Part shown: positions 25,501-32,789 of the stretch, piece after piece
How positions within the stretch are numbered: the first letter of the stretch is position 1
Layout: every line of letters starts with the position of its first letter
Assembly (NCBI GenBank): GCA_038230595.1
Contig: JBBRMY010000007.1
Coordinates: forward strand, 1 to 43,069
Direction of reading: 5' to 3'
Origin: JBBRMY01 sp038230595
GTDB lineage: Bacteria > Bacteroidota > Ignavibacteria > Tepidaquicellales > Tepidaquicellaceae
DNA length: 43,069 nt
Notes under the pieces: model-generated
Told to the model about the DNA's origin: nothing
The model's input: the letters and a program-made list of their open reading frames with translations, nothing else
Database searches by the model: none
Translations under genes and position numbers: made by a program

Positions 25501-26550
25501 TTGAAAAAGGCTTTAATAACAGGAATTACAGGACAGGATGGTTCTTACTTAACTGAATTCCTTCTGGAAAAAGGATATGAAGTTCATGGAATTGTCAGAC
25601 CATCTTCTGTATTTACAACTGAAAGGATAGACCATCTTTATTATAATAAAGATGTAATGGACAAGAAATTGTTCCTTCATTGGGGAGATCTCACTGACTC
25701 AAGCAATCTTAACCGGCTGTTAGAGAAAATTCAACCTCAGGAAATATATAATCTTGCAGCACAAAGCCATGTTAAAGTTTCATTCGACATCCCTGAGTAT
25801 ACTGCAGAAGTTGATGCAGTCGGAACATTAAGATTTTTAGATGCAATAAAAGAAAGCGGACTTAAGCCAAAATTTTATCAGGCTTCAACCAGCGAGCTTT
25901 ATGGTCTTGTACAGGAAATTCCGCAGACAGAAAAAACTCCTTTCTATCCCAGAAGTCCGTATGCAGCGGCTAAACTTTATGCATATTGGGTAACAGTTAA
26001 TTACCGTGAGGCATATGACCTCTTTGCGAGCAATGGAATACTTTTTAATCATGAATCTCCAAGAAGAGGAAAAACTTTTGTTACAAGAAAAATAACTATT
26101 GCAGCATCCAGAATTAAGCTTGGTCTTCAGGAAAAGCTCTATATTGGAAATCTGGATTCAAAGCGTGACTGGGGTTATGCAAAAGTATATGTAGAGGCAA
26201 TGTGGATGATGCTGCAGCATGATATGCCCGGGGATTATGTGATTGCTTCCGGTGAAACTCATACAGTAAGAGAGTTTTGTGAAGAGACTTTCAGGCATTT
26301 AGGAACAGAGATAGAATGGAAAGGTTCAGGGGATACAGAAAAAGGTAAAGATGCAAAAACGGGCAAAGTTATAATTGAAGTTGATCCAAAATATTACCGC
26401 CCGACAGAAGTTGATATACTCTTAGGAGATGCATCAAAAGCAAAAAAAGATTTTGGATGGAAAGCAAAAACAACATTCAAAGAACTTGTAAAAATAATGG
26501 TGGATGCAGATTTCCGGGAGACAAAGAAAGGTATTACAAAAATTGATTAA
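25501..26550 (+). CDS. gmd: GDP-mannose 4,6-dehydratase
   Basis: A 349-residue short-chain dehydrogenase/reductase that converts GDP-mannose to GDP-4-keto-6-deoxymannose, the first step to GDP-fucose or rhamnose-type sugars. Visible are GITGQDGSYL (8-17, NADP binding), ASTSEL at 128-133 (catalytic Thr130, Glu132) and the Tyr154/Lys158 pair in SPYAAAK, with NHESPRRGKTFVTRKIT, specific to Gmd. The start is TTG at 25501, with the Rossmann strand following directly. The stop overlaps the GDP-fucose synthase start by one base (TAATG), so the two are coupled and act in sequence. Confidence 0.97.
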   Translation: MKKALITGITGQDGSYLTEFLLEKGYEVHGIVRPSSVFTTERIDHLYYNKDVMDKKLFLHWGDLTDSSNLNRLLEKIQPQEIYNLAAQSHVKVSFDIPEYTAEVDAVGTLRFLDAIKESGLKPKFYQASTSELYGLVQEIPQTEKTPFYPRSPYAAAKLYAYWVTVNYREAYDLFASNGILFNHESPRRGKTFVTRKITIAASRIKLGLQEKLYIGNLDSKRDWGYAKVYVEAMWMMLQHDMPGDYVIASGETHTVREFCEETFRHLGTEIEWKGSGDTEKGKDAKTGKVIIEVDPKYYRPTEVDILLGDASKAKKDFGWKAKTTFKELVKIMVDADFRETKKGITKID

Positions 26551-27476
26551 TGGATAAGAATTCGAAAATTTATGTTGCCGGTCATAACGGTCTCGTAGGT
26601 TCTGCAATTGTAAGACATCTTGAAGCCGAAGGCTTTTCTGATATAATTAAAAAGACAAGAAAAGAACTGGACCTTATTCAGCAAAGTGAAGTAAAGAATT
26701 TTTTTGCAGAAGTAAAGCCCGAATATGTTTTTCTGGCTGCTGCGAAAGTTGGAGGCATCTGGGCGAATGACAATTATTCAGCAGATTTTATTTATGAAAA
26801 TCTAATGATCGAATCAAACATTATCTATTCGGCATTTGAAAATAAAGTAAAAAAATTGTTGTTCTTAGGCAGCTCATGCATTTATCCAAAAATGTGTCCT
26901 CAGCCAATGAAAGAGGATTATTTACTTAGCGGTTATCTCGAGCCTACTAATGAAGCTTATGCTATTGCAAAAATTGCAGGCATAAAGCTTTGCGAATATT
27001 ATAACAAGCAGTATGGCACAAATTTTATTTCAGCAATGCCGACTAATATTTACGGGTATAATGATAATTTTGATCTGAAAAATTCCCATGTACTGCCGGC
27101 ATTGATCAGAAAAGTACATGAGGCAAAGGAAGCAAAAAGTTCTTCGATAGTTGTCTGGGGTTCAGGTAAGCCGATGCGCGAATTTCTTTTTGCAGATGAC
27201 CTTGCCGATGCATGTGTTTACCTGATGAAAAATTATGACGGAAAAGAATTTGTGAATATAGGAACAGGCGAAGATATATCAATAAAAGATCTGACAAATC
27301 TGATAAAAGAAGTGGTAGGTTATAAAGGAGTGATAGAGTATGATGCAAGCAAACCCGATGGAACACCAAGAAAATTAATGGATGTTACCCATTTGCATTC
27401 GCTGGGATGGAAGCATAAAAACGATCTGCGGATTGGAATCGAAAAGTTATATAACTGGTACAAAGAGCAGTTATAA
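26550..27476 (+). CDS. fcl: GDP-L-fucose synthase
   Basis: A 308-residue epimerase-reductase that turns GDP-4-keto-6-deoxymannose into GDP-L-fucose. The NADP motif is AGHNGLVGSAI. Catalytic residues are all in place: Ser108 and Cys110 in LGSSCIYP, and Tyr137 and Lys141 in YAIAK. AAKVGGIWAN near residue 65 is a family signature. The ATG overlaps the Gmd stop by one base. Its product would supply fucose to the local glycosyltransferases; none can be named as a fucosyltransferase from sequence. Normal length. Confidence 0.97.
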   Translation: MDKNSKIYVAGHNGLVGSAIVRHLEAEGFSDIIKKTRKELDLIQQSEVKNFFAEVKPEYVFLAAAKVGGIWANDNYSADFIYENLMIESNIIYSAFENKVKKLLFLGSSCIYPKMCPQPMKEDYLLSGYLEPTNEAYAIAKIAGIKLCEYYNKQYGTNFISAMPTNIYGYNDNFDLKNSHVLPALIRKVHEAKEAKSSSIVVWGSGKPMREFLFADDLADACVYLMKNYDGKEFVNIGTGEDISIKDLTNLIKEVVGYKGVIEYDASKPDGTPRKLMDVTHLHSLGWKHKNDLRIGIEKLYNWYKEQL

Positions 27477-27551
27477 ACTGCTGTTATAAACCGCAGTGTT
27501 ATATTCCACGGTATAAGACTAGGATTTTAATTTAATAGTAATTAATTCGGG

Positions 27552-27571
27552 ATTCCTGCTTTCGCAGGAAT
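27552..27571. repeat. REP-like palindrome ATTCCTGC-loop-GCAGGAAT
   Basis: A perfect 8-bp inverted repeat around TTTC, within GGGATTCC...GGAATGAC. It lies between the converging GDP-fucose synthase (plus) and methyltransferase (minus) genes, where it could act as a bidirectional end signal, although no T-run follows. A related element (ATTCCAGC/GCTGGAAT) is at 32644-32668. Confidence 0.75.
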
Positions 27572-27589
27572 GACAATTGTGAATTTACT

Positions 27590-28168
27590 TTACATCTTCG
27601 CAGCAATCACGTGATATATATGCCAGTGCTTTACATCACCTATAACGGGTGCCCGTTCCTCCTCATCTTCTCTAAGCTCAATAATTTCCATTCGTGTCAT
27701 TAAAGTAAGAATATCTGTAAGTGTGTGAAAAGTAAGATCATTTTTTCCGTTATTCCACTTATCTCTTTTTCCAAAAAATTGTCCGCAGAATATTCCATCA
27801 GTATTCAATGAAGCTTTTAGCTTTTCAAACATCTTTGGAAAGGTCAATGGAGGATTGAACGGAAGAGAAAACTGTGCATTGATCAGATCAAATTTGTGAT
27901 CTTCAAATGTGAACTTATCGAAAGTTGAATTTATAAATTCAATGCTTTCTTTCTCAGGGCTTTTTAAGTTCTCAAGTCCTTCTTCGGCGATATCAACTGC
28001 AATAACCTTTTTAAATCCGGACTTCAGTAAAAATATTGTATCATTAAAAGCTCCGGGACCCAGATCAAGTGCAAGCTCTCTGTTATCGCATTCTTCTATT
28101 GCTGTTTTTAATAATTCAGCAGGAGGCTGTGTTTTTGTTTTTAATATGTACTCTTTCCAGTCGCTCAT
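27590..28168 (-). CDS. Class I SAM-dependent methyltransferase
   Basis: A 192-residue Rossmann methyltransferase. Motif I is ALDLGPGAFNDTIFLL, motif II acidic end VIAVDIAEEGLENL, and the later strand FDLINAQFSLPFNPP followed by TFPKMFEKLKASL. The VVVGH-type C-terminal motif is replaced by VKHWHIYHVIAAK, as in TehB-like small methyltransferases. No membrane segment is present. It precedes nothing obvious; the nitrobindin-like gene lies 9 bases upstream on the same strand, so they are probably co-transcribed. Substrate unknown. Confidence 0.85.
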   Translation of the reverse strand: MSDWKEYILKTKTQPPAELLKTAIEECDNRELALDLGPGAFNDTIFLLKSGFKKVIAVDIAEEGLENLKSPEKESIEFINSTFDKFTFEDHKFDLINAQFSLPFNPPLTFPKMFEKLKASLNTDGIFCGQFFGKRDKWNNGKNDLTFHTLTDILTLMTRMEIIELREDEEERAPVIGDVKHWHIYHVIAAKM

Positions 28169-28177
28169 TTTTTATTT

Positions 28178-28675
28178 CTATTTGATCTTCTTCAAAAAAG
28201 CCTGAAGATGATTCTGATGCTTATCCACATTTTTCATTTTCATGTTAAGCTTGTAATGAAGTTCTTCCGCATTGAAGATATATTCTCTTGTTATTCTTTC
28301 AAGCTTTGGATCACTTGTCATTTCATTTTCAAATGTCAGCTTCCATGAACCTGCTTCATTTGAGATCTTTCCCTTATTAACTTCAACCCTTCCGCTTTTC
28401 TGACAATTGCTTAAAGAAAATTTATTTCCTTCCAGATGAATTATGAAACCTGACTCCCAGAAAACAGGCATACCTGCCCGGCTTCCTGAGGTGAACCAAG
28501 AACGCTGCTCATAAAACAAAACTGAATCGGAGAGATTTGCACTTACATTTAGCTCTTCATTATATGTAACTGCTTCTATTGTAGGATATTGAGCGTAGCC
28601 TGAGCCTTCCCATTTTCCTATAAGGAAATTGATATCACTAAATTGAAAATCCATGAAAGGGATTAGATTATTCAT
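28178..28675 (-). CDS. Nitrobindin-like heme-binding beta-barrel protein
   Basis: A 165-residue protein. The signature LIGKWEGSGYAQYPTIEAVTYNEEL, in two short adjacent pieces, matches the nitrobindin/THAP4-type lipocalin-like barrel (GxWxGxG then YPTI, then xYxE). QRSW and ESGFIIHLE correspond to later strands, and the terminal HQNHLQAFLKK contains His residues where the family's proximal heme ligand lies. Members bind ferric heme and react with NO or peroxynitrite. No signal peptide, so cytoplasmic. Heme binding is inferred from family; the exact ligand His cannot be fixed from sequence alone. Confidence 0.75.
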   Translation of the reverse strand: MNNLIPFMDFQFSDINFLIGKWEGSGYAQYPTIEAVTYNEELNVSANLSDSVLFYEQRSWFTSGSRAGMPVFWESGFIIHLEGNKFSLSNCQKSGRVEVNKGKISNEAGSWKLTFENEMTSDPKLERITREYIFNAEELHYKLNMKMKNVDKHQNHLQAFLKKIK

Positions 28676-28773
28676 AACTTAACATATATTTTATAGAATA
28701 AGTATAAATAAATTTAGAATTTTAAAAAACTATAGTGTGTTATTATTAATGTCAAAAACAAAAACTCAATTTA

Positions 28774-29616
28774 ATGAAAATCTTAATCTTATTTATTGCT
28801 CTGATCATCTCCGGATACGCCAATGCACAGGAAACGACAAAAAAAAACTGCTGCACCGAGGGCTCTGCTACAGGAAAATTTGCTGCTCTTGGCAGCCTGC
28901 AGGATTTTAAAGATGATCATATGGATCCAATAGCATTTAATTATAAGTCTGCACAAGGGACAATGGAAACATATGACACGCCTGATGGAAAAACTACTAC
29001 CTCATACGTCGTAAGATCAAAAGAAAAATCGAACAAGTATATTCTTGTGTTTCATGAATGGTATGGTCTTAATGATTATATAAAAAAAGAATCGGATGAA
29101 ATTGCCGGGAAGCTGGGAAATGTGAATGTGATCGCAGTTGACCTTTATGAAGGACTGGTTGGCACAAATTCAGGCGACGCTTCTAAACTAATGCAAAGTG
29201 TTACTGACATCAGAGCTATAAGCATTATTAGAGGAGCAGCAAACTATGCAGGAAGTGATGCAGTGATTGGTACAGTCGGATGGTGTTTCGGAGGAGGATG
29301 GTCCCTTCAGGCTGCGCTTACGTTACCTGATAAAGTTAAATTGTGCGTTATGTATTATGGTATGCCGGAGCAAAACAGAGAAAAGCTGCAATTGCTGAAT
29401 GCAAAACTATTGGGATTTTACGGAACAAAAGATAAGCATTTAAATCCGACAGTTGTTGATCAATTCAAAACTGACCTTGATGCATTAGCAAAGCCATATG
29501 GAATTTTTTCTTACGATGCAGGGCATGGGTTTGCGAATCCAAGCAATCCGATATATGATGCTGCTGCTGCTTCAGATTCAAAAGAAAAAATGTATGCCTT
29601 CTTTTTAGATCTGTAA
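28774..29616 (+). CDS. Exported dienelactone hydrolase-family protein
   Basis: A 280-residue alpha/beta hydrolase. Residues 1-18 are a signal peptide (MKILILFIALIISGYANA, cleavage before QE). The catalytic triad of the family is visible: Cys171 in VGWCFGGGW, Asp220 in GTKDKHL and His251 in YDAGHGFANP. The N-terminal part LVFHEWYGLNDYIKKESDEI carries the HEWYGL motif of the DLH family. A short Cys-Cys region follows the signal peptide. It is probably periplasmic, hydrolysing lactones or esters; substrate unknown. It is followed by a clear terminator at 29640. Confidence 0.93.
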   Translation: MKILILFIALIISGYANAQETTKKNCCTEGSATGKFAALGSLQDFKDDHMDPIAFNYKSAQGTMETYDTPDGKTTTSYVVRSKEKSNKYILVFHEWYGLNDYIKKESDEIAGKLGNVNVIAVDLYEGLVGTNSGDASKLMQSVTDIRAISIIRGAANYAGSDAVIGTVGWCFGGGWSLQAALTLPDKVKLCVMYYGMPEQNREKLQLLNAKLLGFYGTKDKHLNPTVVDQFKTDLDALAKPYGIFSYDAGHGFANPSNPIYDAAAASDSKEKMYAFFLDL

Positions 29617-29639
29617 TATCATTGCAAAATTCTACTAAA

Positions 29640-29668
29640 ACGCCGGTTTTGCCGGTGTTTTTGTTTTT
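29640..29668 (+). terminator. Intrinsic terminator after the dienelactone hydrolase gene
   Basis: Stem ACGCCGG/CCGGTGT (one G-U pair) at 29640-29658 with loop TTTTG, followed by a T-rich run from 29658. It lies 24 bases after the stop codon at 29616. Confidence 0.85.
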
Positions 29669-29747
29669 ATAAACTCCCGAATTCTCTTAAATCTTCTTTT
29701 AATTATTCATAAATTCAACGTTAGAAGAAAAACGATAAAATTACAAT

Positions 29748-31001
29748 ATGAAGATCAAAGTAAAGTACTTACTCGCCGCTATTCTATTTCTGGTTTCAGC
29801 AAATTGCTTCGCGCAGGATACAGTTAAATTCATGGCATGGAATCTATTAGGCTATAGATCATCTCCAACAAACAGAGAGCAATATTACCGTACAGTTGTA
29901 AAATACGTTGATCCGGATATTATAACTGTAAGTGAAATTGACGGACAGACTGCAGTAACCGGCTTTTTAAATAATGTAATGAATTATTATACTCCGGGAA
30001 AATATGCTGCCGGAACATATGTTAATGGATTTGATACTGACAATGCAATTTATTACAAAGTTTCAAAATTTTCGTTCCTGGTTAATCAACCTATTGCAAC
30101 ACCTCTTGGCAGAGATGTGAATGATTTTGTAGTCAGGCATATAGTTACAAATCAATATGTAAATATTATGGGGTGCCATTTGAAGGCAAGCAATACTGCT
30201 GCTGATGCTATTAGAAGAGCTAATGAAGTTCAGGCAGTCAGAAATTTTACTAATTCATTTCCGGCAGGAACAAATTTCACTATGCAGGGAGATTTTAATT
30301 TTTATTCAAGTCTTGATTCTGCTTACAAGAATATGGTAAGAGTTGTCCCCGGCAATGAAGGGCATTTTATTGATCCATATCTCCTCGTAACCGGAACTTA
30401 TAATAACGCAGCATACAGCCAATATCATACACAATCAACACGCACAAGAGCATTGAGTGATTCCGGAGCTACCGGCGGCCTTGATGACAGATTCGATTTT
30501 ATTTTTAATTCCAAAGCTGTTCAGGATACGGGTGGAATGTATTATATTCCAAACTCATGTAAACCTGTAGGAAATGATGGACTTCATTTCAATGATTCAA
30601 TTAATAGAAGGCCAAATGTTGCAGTTCCGGATTCAATAGCAGATGCGCTTTATGGAGCATCAGATCACTTACCTGTCGTTTCATTATTCAAGTTTACAAC
30701 AGTAAGCGCAGTAACTAATATCGGGTCAAACGTTCCTGATAAGTTTACTTTACATCAAAATTATCCAAATCCCTTTAACCCAATAACAAATATTGAATTT
30801 GATGTACCGAAAAGCGGATTGGTTAAGCTGAGGATATTTAATTCTTTAGGTAAAGAAGTTGCAACACTTGTAAATGAAAATGTTTCTCCGGGTACATACA
30901 GAACTACATGGGATGCTTCAGGCTTTTCATCCGGAATATACTTTTATAAGCTGGAGAGTGATGCCTTTACTTCAACAAAAAAATTACTTTTAGTTAAATA
31001 A
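29748..31001 (+). CDS. T9SS-exported endonuclease/exonuclease/phosphatase-family protein
   Basis: A 417-residue exported protein. Residues 1-22 are a signal peptide. The EEP (DNase I-like) fold follows: FMAWNLLGYRS near the start, SEIDGQTA with the catalytic Glu, VNIMGCHLKAS, MQGDFNFYSSLDSAY and the diagnostic GASDHLPVV. Residues about 328-417 are a T9SS sorting domain (PDKFTLHQNYPNPFNPITNI, then GKEVATLVNE and SGIYFYKLES, ending in LLLVK). It should be exported by T9SS and act on extracellular nucleic acid or phosphoester substrates. Its stop overlaps the adenine deaminase start by one base. Specificity is unknown. Confidence 0.92.
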   Translation: MKIKVKYLLAAILFLVSANCFAQDTVKFMAWNLLGYRSSPTNREQYYRTVVKYVDPDIITVSEIDGQTAVTGFLNNVMNYYTPGKYAAGTYVNGFDTDNAIYYKVSKFSFLVNQPIATPLGRDVNDFVVRHIVTNQYVNIMGCHLKASNTAADAIRRANEVQAVRNFTNSFPAGTNFTMQGDFNFYSSLDSAYKNMVRVVPGNEGHFIDPYLLVTGTYNNAAYSQYHTQSTRTRALSDSGATGGLDDRFDFIFNSKAVQDTGGMYYIPNSCKPVGNDGLHFNDSINRRPNVAVPDSIADALYGASDHLPVVSLFKFTTVSAVTNIGSNVPDKFTLHQNYPNPFNPITNIEFDVPKSGLVKLRIFNSLGKEVATLVNENVSPGTYRTTWDASGFSSGIYFYKLESDAFTSTKKLLLVK

Positions 31002-32632
31002 TGTCTGATACTCTTACCCTTACAGGGAATCTTGTTGATATAAGGAATAAAAGAATTTATTCTGCTGAAGTAAAAATTGAAAATGGTAAAATAAGTTCAA
31101 TATCTGAGCGTACCGAAAAGTCAGATAATTATATAATGCCCGGCTTTGTCGATGCGCATGTGCATGTGGAAAGCTCAATGCTTATACCTACTGAGTTTGC
31201 ACGACTTGCAGTTGTACACGGTACAGTTGCAACAGTATCTGACCCACACGAGATAGGAAATGTGAATGGTGTAGAAGGAGTCAGATACATGATCGCGAAT
31301 GGAAAAAGATCTCCATTTAAATTTTATTTCGGCGCGCCTTCATGTGTTCCTGCAACAACTTTTGAAACTGCAGGCGCTGAGATAACTCCTTCCGACATAA
31401 GAGAATTATTTGAAAAAGACGGATTGGTTTATTTAAGTGAAATGATGAATTTTCCGGGAGTACTTTTTAATGATCCGGTTGTTATGGAAAAGATTAGTAT
31501 CGCCAAAGAGCTGGGAAGACCTGTTGACGGTCATTCACCTGGCTTAAGAGGAGAAGATGCAAAAAAATATATCGATGCCGGAATTTCTACAGACCATGAG
31601 TGCTTTACATTAGAAGAAGCACAGGACAAGCTTAAATACGGAATGAAGATCCTGATAAGAGAAGGATCTGCTGCTAAAAATTATGAAGCGCTTCACACTT
31701 TAATAAAGAGTAACCCGGAAAGCGTAATGTTTTGCAGCGATGACAAGCATCCTAACGATCTTGTTGAAGGACATTTGAATCTGGTAATTACGCGCTCATT
31801 AGAAAAAGGATATGACCTTTTTGATATTTTAAGATGTGCTTGTATAAATCCTGTTGAACATTATGGATTAAAAGTAGGGACATTAAGAGAAGGTGATCCT
31901 GCAGATCTAATAGTTGTAAATGATCTGAAAGAATTCAAAATATTACAAACTTACATTGACGGAAAGCTTGTTGCAGAAAACGGAAAGACATTACTTCCAA
32001 GTGTTGATTCGGAAATAATAAATAATTTCAATGCTACGAAAATAAAGCCTGCAGATATTGAAATAAAAGCTACCGGTAAAAATATAAAAGTTATAGAAGC
32101 GATAGAGGGACAGTTGATAACTAAAGAGCTGCATTACTCATCCAAGGTGGAGAATGAACTCCTTGTTTCAGATATTTCAAGAGATATTTTAAAAATTGTT
32201 GTTGTAGAAAGATATAAAAAAGGCGTTCCTGCCCTTGCATTCATTCAGAATTTCGGATTAAAAAAAGGAGCGATAGCTTCTTCTGTCGGACATGATTCAC
32301 ATAATATAATTGCAGTCGGAGTTGATGATAAATCGATATGCGAAGCAGTGAATATTATTATTGAAAATAAAGGCGGCGTATCGGTTTCGTGTGATGGAAA
32401 ATCGGAAATTCTTCCTTTGCCTGTGAGCGGCATAATGTCAAACATTGACGGATACAAAGTGGCTGAAGGTTATTCTAAGATCGATAAGCTCGCAAAAGAA
32501 TGCGGCACAGGAATGTATGCACCTTACATGACATTATCTTTTATGGCACTTTTAGTTATTCCATTTCTGAAGCTTAGCGACAAAGGACTTTTCGACGGTG
32601 GAAAGTTTGAGTTTACAGACCTGCAGTTTTAA
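31001..32632 (+). CDS. ade: Adenine deaminase
   Basis: A 543-residue amidohydrolase-superfamily enzyme that converts adenine to hypoxanthine and ammonia. Metal ligands and signatures: FVDAHVHVESSM, VSDPHEIGNVNGV, CSDDKHPNDLVEGHLN, and later ILRCACINPVEHYGL and GDPADLIVVN. The end IMSNIDGYKVAEGY and PYMTLSFMALLVIPFLKLSD are characteristic of Ade. Length fits the family. The start overlaps the preceding stop by one base (TAATG), so the secreted nuclease-like protein and this purine-salvage enzyme may be coupled: one could release, the other recycle, nucleobases. That link is inference. Confidence 0.95.
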   Translation: MSDTLTLTGNLVDIRNKRIYSAEVKIENGKISSISERTEKSDNYIMPGFVDAHVHVESSMLIPTEFARLAVVHGTVATVSDPHEIGNVNGVEGVRYMIANGKRSPFKFYFGAPSCVPATTFETAGAEITPSDIRELFEKDGLVYLSEMMNFPGVLFNDPVVMEKISIAKELGRPVDGHSPGLRGEDAKKYIDAGISTDHECFTLEEAQDKLKYGMKILIREGSAAKNYEALHTLIKSNPESVMFCSDDKHPNDLVEGHLNLVITRSLEKGYDLFDILRCACINPVEHYGLKVGTLREGDPADLIVVNDLKEFKILQTYIDGKLVAENGKTLLPSVDSEIINNFNATKIKPADIEIKATGKNIKVIEAIEGQLITKELHYSSKVENELLVSDISRDILKIVVVERYKKGVPALAFIQNFGLKKGAIASSVGHDSHNIIAVGVDDKSICEAVNIIIENKGGVSVSCDGKSEILPLPVSGIMSNIDGYKVAEGYSKIDKLAKECGTGMYAPYMTLSFMALLVIPFLKLSDKGLFDGGKFEFTDLQF

Positions 32633-32643
32633 AAATTTTTGTC

Positions 32644-32746
32644 ATTCCAGCATGCTTTTAGCTGGAATCCAATAATCAATAACAACATTTGAGTTTAGAC
32701 CTCTGTAGTTTTTAGGATCTTTCTTCCCCGAATGTTTTTATCGGGG
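32644..32746. repeat. Pair of related REP-like hairpins between convergent genes
   Basis: Two elements: ATTCCAGC (32644-32651) with GCTGGAAT (32661-32668), and CCCCGA (32726-32731) with TCGGGG (32741-32746). Both loops read ATG(C/T)TTTTA and both are followed by GGA(A/T)CC, so they are variants of one repeat. They sit between ade (plus) and the propeller gene (minus) and may serve as a shared transcript end. Confidence 0.75.
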
Positions 32747-32789
32747 ATCCCATTGATCGATGATAAACTTTGAATCATTAAGATGATCT

